Below are positions 1 through 7,122 of a DNA stretch of 17,784 bases, piece by piece (within the stretch, counting starts at the first letter, position 1; every line of letters begins with the position of its first letter). A program made the translations under genes and the position numbers. This DNA is from Armatimonadota bacterium. GTDB lineage: Bacteria; Armatimonadota; Zipacnadia; Zipacnadales; VGFC01. The notes beneath the pieces were generated by a model that was given only the letters and a program-made list of their open reading frames with translations, did not search any database and had not been told where the DNA came from. The stretch is taken from assembly GCA_016869015.1 (NCBI GenBank), contig VGFB01000013.1, positions 1 through 17,784 of the forward strand, written 5' to 3'.

Positions 1-1133
1 ATCGCCAGCGTCTCTCGAAGGCTCGCTGCGAAGTCCTCGGGATCGAACCTCGGACCGCAGAGCTTCAGCGGGTGCGGCTTGCGGGACAGCACGACCTGCC
101 GGCCCACCGACGCCGCAATGCTCTCCACGTCGCACCACGGCGAGACGGTGAGCTTCCGGAGGTTGGCAAAGCCGCTCAGCGAGGGCCAGAAGTGGTGGGT
201 CGGCTCGCAGCACCCGTAGTTGATGAGCCCATACCGGTCGCCGACGCGCCGCTGGTAGGGGTGGATGAACTCGGCGTACATCTCAGGCGAAAGGCCGACC
301 GCCTCCTGGGCCTCAATGAAACCCCAGATGTCCGACAGCCGCACGCTCTCGCCCGGTGCGATCTCACGTCGGGGAAGCTCATCGGAGTAGACGCAGCTCC
401 CCGAGCCGCAGTCGAGCTCGCGGCCGTTGACGGTGATCAGCCCCTCGGCTTCCAGCCAGTCCGCGTAGCGTTCGGCGTCCTCGGCCAGTAGCGCGAAGAA
501 CCGATGCACGTTGTCGGGCTGATCGAGCATGTTCACGTAGAAGTTGTCCATCCCCATCAGGTGCACGGCCTGCCCGGCCATTCCGGTGCCGGCGGCCAGG
601 GCGCCGTGGCCCACGATCTCCACCGGCAGCAGGTCGCCGAACAGCTCCGCCGCCTGCCCCGCCGTCCTGTGCGTCCCCTCGCGGTCGACACTGAACTCAG
701 TCGGCCGCAGCCTGGCCAGGCCCGTCGCGAGGTCGGCGAGGGGCGTGTTCGTCTCATAGCCCAACTCGCGGCCGGTGGAGTCGGGCACGCGGTGATACTG
801 CAGCTCCGGGCACGCGGACGTGCGGCCGATATGCCAGTGTATCCAGAAGCTCGCCGGGAAGACGCGGTCATCGGGGATGAGGCGGTGGTTCGTGATACAG
901 CGGAGGAAGTGGGCCTCGCAGCCCCGCTCGAACTCGCCCTCGCATTGGGGCGGAGGGGTCAGGTCGGCGAAGAACGAGCCGTTGTCCTCGATGTGGAAGG
1001 GCACAGTGCGCTCGAGCAGGCGGTTCGTCAAGCGCCATCTCTCACGCCGCGTTGCCATCTCACCGCTGCTGACGATCTCGGCGTACTCGGCCACGACAGC
1101 CCGCAAGCGGCTGCGGTCGGCTGCGCTGGTCAT
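1..1133 (-). CDS. URO-D superfamily protein (uroporphyrinogen decarboxylase-like), 3' end outside the window
   Basis: An uninterrupted frame of 377 codons starts at ATG 1133 and runs off the left edge. A GAGGG ribosome site lies at 1140-1144, six bases upstream. The N-terminus fits the URO-D-like family that includes corrinoid-dependent methyltransferase relatives. It shows an Arg/Trp-rich helix near residues 29-41, a strand with HIEDNG (47-52), a Cys/Glu/Arg-rich turn (64-80) and DDRVFP (88-93). Later come the motif GCCEPTHHFWPSL (307-319) and a late LKLCGP (356-361). The Cys/His-rich stretch lies where methyltransferase members carry zinc or thiol ligands. I infer a corrinoid methyltransferase-like or uncharacterised role rather than haem synthesis, since no haem genes are near and a second paralog lies at 15319-16452. 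The substrate is unknown. The family assignment is fairly sure. Confidence 0.8.
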   Translation of the reverse strand, partial: MTSAADRSRLRAVVAEYAEIVSSGEMATRRERWRLTNRLLERTVPFHIEDNGSFFADLTPPPQCEGEFERGCEAHFLRCITNHRLIPDDRVFPASFWIHWHIGRTSACPELQYHRVPDSTGRELGYETNTPLADLATGLARLRPTEFSVDREGTHRTAGQAAELFGDLLPVEIVGHGALAAGTGMAGQAVHLMGMDNFYVNMLDQPDNVHRFFALLAEDAERYADWLEAEGLITVNGRELDCGSGSCVYSDELPRREIAPGESVRLSDIWGFIEAQEAVGLSPEMYAEFIHPYQRRVGDRYGLINYGCCEPTHHFWPSLSGFANLRKLTVSPWCDVESIAASVGRQVVLSRKPHPLKLCGPRFDPEDFAASLRETLA

Positions 1134-1139
1134 CGCGAA

Positions 1140-1144
1140 CCCTC
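1140..1144 (-). promoter_or_regulatory. Ribosome binding site of the URO-D-like gene
   Basis: GAGGG on the minus strand, six bases before ATG 1133, supports that start. No convincing promoter hexamers were seen between here and the inverted-repeat element at 1213. Confidence 0.55.
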
Positions 1145-1212
1145 AAGTGCCCGAAGTGTCTCCGGCCTCACGGCGACGCCCCGGCCAGTGCCGGCGACCC
1201 CAGCCACGCCCT

Positions 1213-1361
1213 CTAGTGGTCTGTCAGCCGTGAAGCCTTCGGTCGTCGTGGGTCGGCTTACCAGAGCTGACAGAGCCTTCAGGTCAATGCCGGACGGCTC
1301 TGGTGAGCCGACCCACGACGACAAGCGGCAACTGCCAGAATCACGGCTGACAGACCTCTAG
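1213..1361. mobile_element. 149-bp inverted-repeat element (MITE-like), or a very long hairpin
   Basis: The outer arms 1214-1233 and 1341-1360 are reverse complements at 19 of 20 positions. The inner arms 1242-1267 and 1297-1322 match at 25 of 26. The central loop is 29 nt. Both ends carry CTCTAG (1211-1216 and 1356-1361) in direct orientation, compatible with a short target duplication such as CTAG. IS5-family elements duplicate YTAR and IS630/Tc1-type elements duplicate TA. The element encodes nothing, as expected of a non-autonomous element. Its right tip supplies the TAG stop of the 1096-aa gene, so the transcript of that gene would end in this hairpin, which could act as a terminator. 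Whether it is mobile cannot be told from one copy. Confidence 0.6.
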
Positions 1362-4300
1362 CGCGCCGCGGTGACGCGCCGTTCGGCGCTGAGGCCCGAC
1401 GCCAGCTCCGTCGCCCGGATCGTCCACGATCCCGGCTCGTCGTTGGCCGCCAGGTCCAGGCGCAGCCGGATCTGACCGTCCCTCGCCGCCCAGTACCCAT
1501 CGAACTCGGCTGGTCGGCCCTGCGGGTCGCGCACCTCGATCCGCACCGGGATCACCGCCGGCACCGGAGAGCCCTTGGCGTCCGCGACCGTGACTGCCAC
1601 GTCTACCGGTTCTCCCAGCCGGGCGCGCGCCGGAGCCTGGAGCCGGACGCTCGCGAGGCGCTGGGCCGTCACCAGGAACACCCGGCCGTCGCCGGGGCCG
1701 AGGCTCACGTCGAACTGCAGGCCGGCGCCGCCCGCCTTGGTCGGTGCCTCCTTGTGCTCGACGAGATCGTAGACGAACCCCGCCGGGCGCGCCACCGACA
1801 CCTGCCCCGCGAGGGGGAGCCCCTTCTCCATCACCCTGCCGTGGTGACCCACGTAGTCGCCGAACGCGCGCCGATCGTTGAGCACGAAGAGGTAGTCGCT
1901 GTCGCCCTGCCGGCGGAAGCGCAAGACGAGGTCGGGGTCGGTCGAGTCACCGTAGCGCGCATAGAACGGGTCCAGCTCCTTGCGGAGCGCCACGGCCTGA
2001 GCCTGCAGAGCGGCCTTGTCCTCGTCGGCCTTCCCGGTACGCTTGTAGCTGGGCAGGACGATGTCGGGGAGGATCGCCGGACAGAGGAACTCATCCCCCA
2101 CGACGATGCCGCCGCGACGCTGGAAGGCCTTGATCTTCGCGGCCACGCTCTCGGTGAGCACGTCGCAGCACGGCATGACCAGCACCCGGTAGTTGTCCAG
2201 ACCGTCCCTCGCGATGGTCTCGTCGAAGACGATCTCCGGCTGGAGGTGCGCCCACTGCAGCAGCAGGTGTACGTCCGCCTCCCGCGATTGGCTCCAGCCG
2301 TAGCTGCCGCGTCCGGCGAGCATCTGCGAGGCGAAGCTCTCCAGCACCGCAACGTCAGCGGGCCGGTCCGGGACCTGCAGCAGCGTCGGCCCGAGGGGGG
2401 CCACGACGTTGTGCGTGAGATCGGTCAGCACCTTGGCGGTCTCGGGGTTGGTGAACACATAGCCCTTGTTGGTCGTGCCGGTCTCGACCAGGGAGCCCCA
2501 GCCGTGGTACATGATGCCGCGGATCGGCCGGGAGAGCTTGGACCAGAAGGCCTCGCGGAGGTGGTCGGGGGCGATGGTGATGAACGGCGCTTCGGGCTTC
2601 TCCTGCTCCCACTGAGCGCGCTGCGCTTCATCTTCGGGGAGTTTGGGGGCGGTGCCCGACCGGTACCAGATGATCTGCGTCATCTTCATGACGCGCTGCC
2701 CGGGCTGGCCCTGGGCCATGGCGAACAGCTCGTCGGTGGCCTGGCCGATCTTGATCGGGTCGGGGTAGGAGTACGTCCACTGGGAGATGACATCGACGTC
2801 GCCGCCGCTGCCCCAGACGTCGGGCACGCGCACCGCGGGATCGAAGAACGTCCACAGGTCGGCGCGGCCCGTTGACTTCAGGCCGCGGCTGACTTCGGAG
2901 TGCAGCACGTTCCAGCCGTCGCCGCTCTTCCAGAACCAGCGGTAGAACGTCAGCAGAGGATGGTCATCGGGAACGACGCGGTCCGCCGGGAAGTCCCGGA
3001 TGCGGCTGTAGTGCAGTCCGTTCTTCCCCTCGGCCTCCGGGGGGATATCGTAGCCCGCGAACTGCCGGAAGGCTTCGCGGTCGTGCTCGTGAAAGCACAG
3101 ATCGGAGCCGTCGCGGACCTCGGAGTGGATCAGGGAGCCGTCGAGCGCCGGGTACTGCCCGAAGGTCTGGGCGATCGAGGCCCCGACGTTGTAGCACAGC
3201 TCGCGCACCTCGGGGAAGTTGGCGCAGACGTTGTCATGGGAGCGCAGTTGCCCCTGGCGATCGACGCGGTTGTACTGGGCCAGGCGCGCCTCCTCCCGCG
3301 TCACCCATGTGCCCGGGTAGGTGTACACCGCCGCATACAGCCCGTTACGCAGGAGATCGTCGAGCAGCCGTCCCTGCTCCTCGATCGCGGCAGGGGACAA
3401 AGCCGGCACGGGCTCCCCAGCTTTCCACACGGCCGCCTCGTTGACCAGTGACACGAGTTGGTGCGTGAAGCCGATGGCCTTCAGCGTGGGGATGTCGCCG
3501 CCGCCCCACATGACCACCGGCATCCGGTCGGGAGGCTCCCGCGGCACAATGGTGATGGGAAACTCCTCGGCGATCCGCAACTCCTCATCGCCGGCCCTAG
3601 CCGAGGCCGTCACGTTCAGCAGGTAGTCGCCCGGGCGCAAGGAGGTATCGACCTCCAGCGGGATCGTCTGCTCCTGGTTGGGAGCCAGCGTGGGGAGCTC
3701 GACCTGACGGGTCAGGCCCCCAAACGCGATCTCGGCCCGCCCGCCGGTAAGCGGCGTGGCCGTATCGTTGGAGAGCGAGAGGGCCACGGTGGCGTTCTTC
3801 TCCATCCGGAGGTAAGCGGTCCGCCCCCCGGAGGTTCCCGCGAGCAGTCCGCCGGTGAAGTAGGGCACGATGCCGTTCGAGACGCGCACCTGCGCGAGGT
3901 GGCCGGGGAAGCCGTTGTGCGTGCTGCCGTAGCGACAGCCAAGAGCCAGACCGTAGACGCCCGGCGTTACCGCGCCGCGACCGGGGATGACGGCCTTGTG
4001 TACGAGCTCGCCGTTGAGGAAGAAGCGCGAGCGGCCGTCGCCGTCGTACGTGTAGGCGAGGTGCAGCCACTCCCCCGGCGGCATGTCGATCTCCGGACCG
4101 CCAATGAAGTCGGAGTCGGTCCCGAAGCCCAGGGAGACCATCACTCGCCGGCGGTGCTCGCCGGTGCGGGTCAGGTACACGCAGTAGTCGGTGTTGGCCT
4201 CCGGCAGGTCCTTGGCGTAGTGGAAGTACTTCTTGTCCACCAGGAAGACGTTGGAGTACCGGTCCATCTCGGGCTTGGCGGCGAACCAGGCCTCGAGGGT

Positions 4301-4648
4301 GAAGGCGCCAGTGGGGGACAGATCGTCCGCGTCCTGCGCGAGAGCGCCCTGGGCCTTGTCGTTGTCGCCGTCCGCGGGGAACGACTCCAGCGCGGCACCG
4401 AACGGGCCCTCCGAGACGAACCGCGCCTCGCCGCGCAGCGTCAGCCCATGACCCCGCCCCGAGCCGTCCTCCGCCTCCTGACCGGGCAGGAACTGCCAGA
4501 GGGCAATGACGTTGGGTCCGGTCGCCTCGGTCCCTGCGTAGAGCTGCTCCCAGGGGCGTGTCTGCGAATGAGCCGGCCGGGCCGGAAGCGTGGCCGCGGC
4601 GAGCATGACGATCCAGCCGGCCAAGAGCACGTGACGCGTCTCTATCAT
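1358..4648 (-). CDS. Secreted LamG / GH-like TIM-barrel / amidotransferase-fold / Ig-like multi-domain protein
   Basis: The 1096-aa exported protein starts at ATG 4648. A perfect AGGAGG (4655-4660) lies six bases upstream, and the next 28 residues form a signal peptide (hydrophobic 8-20, Ala-rich cleavage region near 24-28). The frame stays open 28 codons further upstream, but that part is Arg/Ser-rich and overlaps the previous gene. Domains by eye: concanavalin-like LamG (about 45-265; FTLEAWF, GEWLHLAYTYDG, FFLNGELV); a beta-sandwich (280-370); a GH42/GH-A-like barrel (375-750; for example HSEVRDGSD 508-516, MYHGWGS 713-719); a GATase-like domain as in GH42 trimerisation domains (765-855; YRVLVMPCCDVL); a beta domain (905-995); and a macroglobulin/Ig-like C-terminus (1000-1095). 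The catalytic acids cannot be assigned confidently. It is probably an extracellular glycan hydrolase or binding protein, coupled to the HEAT/jelly-roll gene 10 bases upstream. The stop codon lies in the inverted-repeat element. Confidence 0.8.
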   Translation of the reverse strand: MIETRHVLLAGWIVMLAAATLPARPAHSQTRPWEQLYAGTEATGPNVIALWQFLPGQEAEDGSGRGHGLTLRGEARFVSEGPFGAALESFPADGDNDKAQGALAQDADDLSPTGAFTLEAWFAAKPEMDRYSNVFLVDKKYFHYAKDLPEANTDYCVYLTRTGEHRRRVMVSLGFGTDSDFIGGPEIDMPPGEWLHLAYTYDGDGRSRFFLNGELVHKAVIPGRGAVTPGVYGLALGCRYGSTHNGFPGHLAQVRVSNGIVPYFTGGLLAGTSGGRTAYLRMEKNATVALSLSNDTATPLTGGRAEIAFGGLTRQVELPTLAPNQEQTIPLEVDTSLRPGDYLLNVTASARAGDEELRIAEEFPITIVPREPPDRMPVVMWGGGDIPTLKAIGFTHQLVSLVNEAAVWKAGEPVPALSPAAIEEQGRLLDDLLRNGLYAAVYTYPGTWVTREEARLAQYNRVDRQGQLRSHDNVCANFPEVRELCYNVGASIAQTFGQYPALDGSLIHSEVRDGSDLCFHEHDREAFRQFAGYDIPPEAEGKNGLHYSRIRDFPADRVVPDDHPLLTFYRWFWKSGDGWNVLHSEVSRGLKSTGRADLWTFFDPAVRVPDVWGSGGDVDVISQWTYSYPDPIKIGQATDELFAMAQGQPGQRVMKMTQIIWYRSGTAPKLPEDEAQRAQWEQEKPEAPFITIAPDHLREAFWSKLSRPIRGIMYHGWGSLVETGTTNKGYVFTNPETAKVLTDLTHNVVAPLGPTLLQVPDRPADVAVLESFASQMLAGRGSYGWSQSREADVHLLLQWAHLQPEIVFDETIARDGLDNYRVLVMPCCDVLTESVAAKIKAFQRRGGIVVGDEFLCPAILPDIVLPSYKRTGKADEDKAALQAQAVALRKELDPFYARYGDSTDPDLVLRFRRQGDSDYLFVLNDRRAFGDYVGHHGRVMEKGLPLAGQVSVARPAGFVYDLVEHKEAPTKAGGAGLQFDVSLGPGDGRVFLVTAQRLASVRLQAPARARLGEPVDVAVTVADAKGSPVPAVIPVRIEVRDPQGRPAEFDGYWAARDGQIRLRLDLAANDEPGSWTIRATELASGLSAERRVTAAR

Positions 4649-4654
4649 GAGGCG

Positions 4655-4660
4655 CCTCCT
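4655..4660 (-). promoter_or_regulatory. Strong ribosome binding site deciding the start of the 1096-aa gene
   Basis: AGGAGG is six bases before ATG 4648 and overlaps the TAG stop of the upstream gene (4659-4661). This places the start directly before a signal peptide and indicates translational coupling of the two genes. Confidence 0.8.
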
Positions 4661-5678
4661 ACTGGAGTACCTGGACGGTGATGGGCTTCCAGATCCCCCC
4701 AGCCTGCGTACTATCATGCACCCGCACCGCAATCCGGTTCTGCTCGCCCCACCGGAGCTCTTTGGTCACGTCGAGGGCAAATGGCTTATCCCAACCGGCC
4801 GTCCCCAGATCGTGCTGCCCGACGTACTCCCCGTTCAGCCATACCCACGCGATCTCATCCACGGCGCCGAAGGCAAGCTCCACGGCGAGGCACTCAGGCT
4901 TCTCCGGCAGCACAAAGGCGCCACGGTACCACGCCACACCGTCGTAGGCCTGCCCCTGCTCCTCCCAGGCTCTCCCGATCTCGAGGGACAGCCACTCCGA
5001 GTCGTCGTAGTCCGGCGCGAACCACTTCTGCAGGTGACCCTCTTCCTTCGGGTCCGTCCGGAACCGCCAGCCCTCCGTGGGCAGCGGGATCGTCTGCGCC
5101 ACCTGGATGTCGTGGTCCCAGTCCTTCCGGTCGCGGACTGAGACGGTCTCCTTGAAGAACGGCCACAGGGCCCGGCTGGCCACCTCGCGCACGGCGGCCG
5201 CCTCGTCCTGTCGGGCCTGCTCGAGCAGAGCCGTGACCCCCGGCGAGCGAGGCTGGATCTGCACCAGCAACTGCGCCGCTGCCAGGCGCACGAGGACCTC
5301 CGAGTCGCCGAGGGCCTTACCGAGGTGCGGCGCCGCCTCCTCGGTGGGCGGATCGCAGACGAGCGACAACGCGGCGCGCCGCACCAGGACGTCGGAGTTG
5401 CCCAAGGCGCCCGCCAGCGCCGGTCGTGCCGGTTCCCCCAGCTCCGCTAGCAGCCGCAGGGCGGTGCGCCGGACGACCAGGTTCTCGTCCTCCAGCGCCG
5501 CGGACAGCGCGGGAATGGCGGCGGCCCCCCTCTCCGCTTGCTGGAGCACCGCCGCTCTCCGCTGGGCGGGCGATTGCTCCGGCGCAGCGTGCGCGGCCGC
5601 AGCCGCGACCAGGAGCGAGATTGCCGGGAGGAGTCCGGTCCTCGGATGAAGGAGCACTGGCCTCACCTCACTGAGCAT
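4659..5678 (-). CDS. Secreted HEAT-repeat protein with C-terminal GH2-type sugar-binding (jelly-roll) domain
   Basis: The 339-aa protein begins at ATG 5678 with a signal peptide (hydrophobic 16-32, AHAAP cleavage region). The open frame extends 44 codons upstream, but that part lies in the structured leader and does not look like protein. A GTG at 5657 preceded by GAGGTGAGG is an alternative start. Residues 38-175 form HEAT/PBS-type repeats of about 31 residues (LVVRRTALRLLAELG, VLVRRAALSLV, VLVRLAAAQLL). Residues 195-339 form a GH2 sugar-binding-like jelly roll: GWRF, DYDDSEW, YDGVAWYRGAF, FGAVDE, VWLNGEYVG, AGGIWKP. No catalytic domain is present, so a binding or scaffold role is likely. 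The same jelly roll occurs in the DUF4838 protein at 8094-10988. It is co-transcribed with the downstream 1096-aa gene (10-base gap). Confidence 0.82.
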   Translation of the reverse strand: MLSEVRPVLLHPRTGLLPAISLLVAAAAAHAAPEQSPAQRRAAVLQQAERGAAAIPALSAALEDENLVVRRTALRLLAELGEPARPALAGALGNSDVLVRRAALSLVCDPPTEEAAPHLGKALGDSEVLVRLAAAQLLVQIQPRSPGVTALLEQARQDEAAAVREVASRALWPFFKETVSVRDRKDWDHDIQVAQTIPLPTEGWRFRTDPKEEGHLQKWFAPDYDDSEWLSLEIGRAWEEQGQAYDGVAWYRGAFVLPEKPECLAVELAFGAVDEIAWVWLNGEYVGQHDLGTAGWDKPFALDVTKELRWGEQNRIAVRVHDSTQAGGIWKPITVQVLQ

Positions 5679-5697
5679 CTCGCGGGTGGAGATGCTG

Positions 5698-5742
5698 GGC
5701 CATCGGCGTCCGTCCCGTGCTGCGGGATCAGCCCCGATGGCC
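5698..5742 (-). promoter_or_regulatory. 45-nt leader hairpin upstream of the HEAT-repeat gene
   Basis: On the minus strand GGCCATCGG pairs with CCGATGGCC (9 bp). A symmetric 6/6 internal loop follows, then TCCCG/CGGGA closed by a 5-nt loop. It ends 19 bases before ATG 5678, so it could affect ribosome access. It matches no riboswitch class I can recognise. Confidence 0.5.
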
Positions 5743-5746
5743 ACAT

Positions 5747-5774
5747 GGTCCTTCCCGTTCGCGGGACGGAGACC
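5747..5774 (-). promoter_or_regulatory. 28-nt leader hairpin, second of a tandem pair
   Basis: The minus-strand transcript reads GGTC, a short bulge, TCCCG, the GNRA-like loop CGAA, CGGGA, then GACC. The apical stem TCCCG/CGGGA is the same as in the neighbouring 45-nt hairpin. The GGTC at 5771-5774 (plus strand gacc) could pair instead with GACC further 5' (5786-5789), giving a possible alternative fold. Confidence 0.4.
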
Positions 5775-5796
5775 TTCCCCAAGACGGTCCAATGCG

Positions 5797-5808
5797 GCAG
5801 GCGCCTGC
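5797..5808. repeat. 12-bp perfect palindrome
   Basis: GCAGGCGCCTGC lies between the GH99-like gene and the HEAT-repeat gene. It could be a protein-binding site or a chance feature of GC-rich DNA. Confidence 0.3.
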
Positions 5809-5822
5809 ATCGGAGGCGGTGA

Positions 5823-5838
5823 GGGGAGGGTGGGGGGG
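5823..5838 (+). other. Potential G-quadruplex tract
   Basis: The plus strand holds runs of 4, 3 and 7 G separated by single bases, enough for an intramolecular quadruplex. This is the template strand for the minus-strand genes around it. It lies 45 bases downstream of the GH99-like stop and upstream of the tandem hairpins. Confidence 0.4.
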
Positions 5839-5882
5839 ACGTAGTAGTCGAGTAGCGCCGCGTCACCCGGCGAGCCGCCCGC

Positions 5883-7082
5883 TCACTGTCTCCCGTCGCG
5901 GGCCGCAGGGGGGCTCCAACCAGCGAGCGTGCGTGCGACCTCGTCGAGCTGGCGCGTATTGGGCGCATAGTCGGGCGGCTCGCCCATCAGCGGGCACAGG
6001 AAACCGCCCTCGGAGTGCTCGTTCCACGCATACATCAGGGCCGTGTTCGCCGGGCACTGGGCGGGGTGCTCGGCGACGTAGTCCAGGCCGGCCGCGAGGT
6101 GCGCCCCGAGCTCACCGGGCTCGGGCTCGAGCCAGTTCCAGTTCGGGAAGAGCTGCGGCATCACGCGGGCGCGCGGGACCCAGTTCGCGCCGGACATCAG
6201 CGGCACGACAATCGGCACGTCGTCCCCACCGAAGCGCGCCTCCAACACATGACTGCGGATGGCGGGCCACAGCTGCTTGTACCGGAGGTCGACACCTGCC
6301 GGCCCGTGGCGGTAGTGGTACAGCGTGACCGCATCCGCGATGCCCGCACGTAGCAGCTCGCGGTGCTTCAGCCCCTCCATCATGCACACCACGTACGGAT
6401 TGCCCACACCCACAGCCTGCGCCTCGTCGCGGAGGTGCTGAACCGCCTGCGAGAGCCGCGTGAAGTCGTCGTCATCCCCCAACCGCTTCGCCAACCCCTC
6501 GGGATGGTACACGTAGACCAGCGGCCGCGCGTCGAGCACCCGCTGGTAGCTGGGCTCCTGCATCAGCGCCACGAACTCACGCACATACCCCCGCCACTCC
6601 TCGAAGACGAAGGTCGGGTCGTAGACGGTATCGGGCGGCTCCCACCGCTTCAGGTTCCCGATCTGCGGCGCGTTGGCGATCACGCAGAAGCCGATCTCGC
6701 GCTTGAGCGGGCTCCTCAGGTAGGCGTCCAGGTTGTAGCGAAGGCCCCAGTTCCGGTCGCTCCGCTCGAAGCCGAAGGCCCAGTAGTCGATCCCGGCCCC
6801 CGCCGCAAAGCGGATCTCCTGATCCATGGCCTCCTGCAACACCTCCGGCGAGAACTCGGGGTTGAAGGCCAGGGGATGGTCCGGATCGCCCGATCGCCGC
6901 ACGAAGAACGGCGCACGCCACCAGTACTCCTCGGGCTTCAGGAACCCGAACTCCTGCTGCTGCGTGATCTCCGGATGCCCGCTATACATGTCCCAGCGGA
7001 TCACGCCCAGTAGCGGGCGCGACGGCGCGTGCTGGGCGGCGGCGGAGGGAGCCAGCAAGACGAGCACCGGGATGGCGATCAT
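5883..7082 (-). CDS. Secreted GH99/WbsX-like glycan-processing protein
   Basis: The 399-aa protein starts at ATG 7082, directly at a signal peptide (MIAIPVLVLLAPSAAAQ). A start 22 codons earlier is possible but would overlap htpX and precede the signal. The body fits GH99-like/WbsX-type barrels: an opening strand LLGVIRWDMYSG (24-35); IDYWAFGFERSD (98-109), the usual 'person walks to a barrel' tryptophan strand; RPLVYVYHPEGL (186-197); and the hallmark C-terminal AWNEHSEGGFLCP (352-364), equivalent to WNEWxEGxxLEP. The His in WNEH replaces the usual Trp. Family members cleave or build alpha-mannose or related glycans, and the substrate here is unknown. The gene lies 40 bases after htpX and 204 bases before the HEAT gene, all on the same strand, so a loose operon is plausible. 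A GAGGGG about 11 bases upstream is a weak ribosome site. Confidence 0.75.
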   Translation of the reverse strand: MIAIPVLVLLAPSAAAQHAPSRPLLGVIRWDMYSGHPEITQQQEFGFLKPEEYWWRAPFFVRRSGDPDHPLAFNPEFSPEVLQEAMDQEIRFAAGAGIDYWAFGFERSDRNWGLRYNLDAYLRSPLKREIGFCVIANAPQIGNLKRWEPPDTVYDPTFVFEEWRGYVREFVALMQEPSYQRVLDARPLVYVYHPEGLAKRLGDDDDFTRLSQAVQHLRDEAQAVGVGNPYVVCMMEGLKHRELLRAGIADAVTLYHYRHGPAGVDLRYKQLWPAIRSHVLEARFGGDDVPIVVPLMSGANWVPRARVMPQLFPNWNWLEPEPGELGAHLAAGLDYVAEHPAQCPANTALMYAWNEHSEGGFLCPLMGEPPDYAPNTRQLDEVARTLAGWSPPAARDGRQ

Positions 7083-7122
7083 GCCGTGAGGTCCCCTCAA
7101 CCAGGACGGTGCCGACCGACCA

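Noticed and set aside
504..1361. Plus-strand open frame of 285 codons at the left end
   Set aside because: It is the shadow of the minus-strand URO-D-like gene. The minus frame has family motifs and a ribosome site, while the plus frame has none and runs through the inverted repeat.
3458..4681. Plus-strand open frame of 407 codons opposite the LamG region
   Set aside because: GC-rich antisense shadow. It is rich in Gly, Arg and Val with no motif, and the minus strand carries a clear LamG domain.
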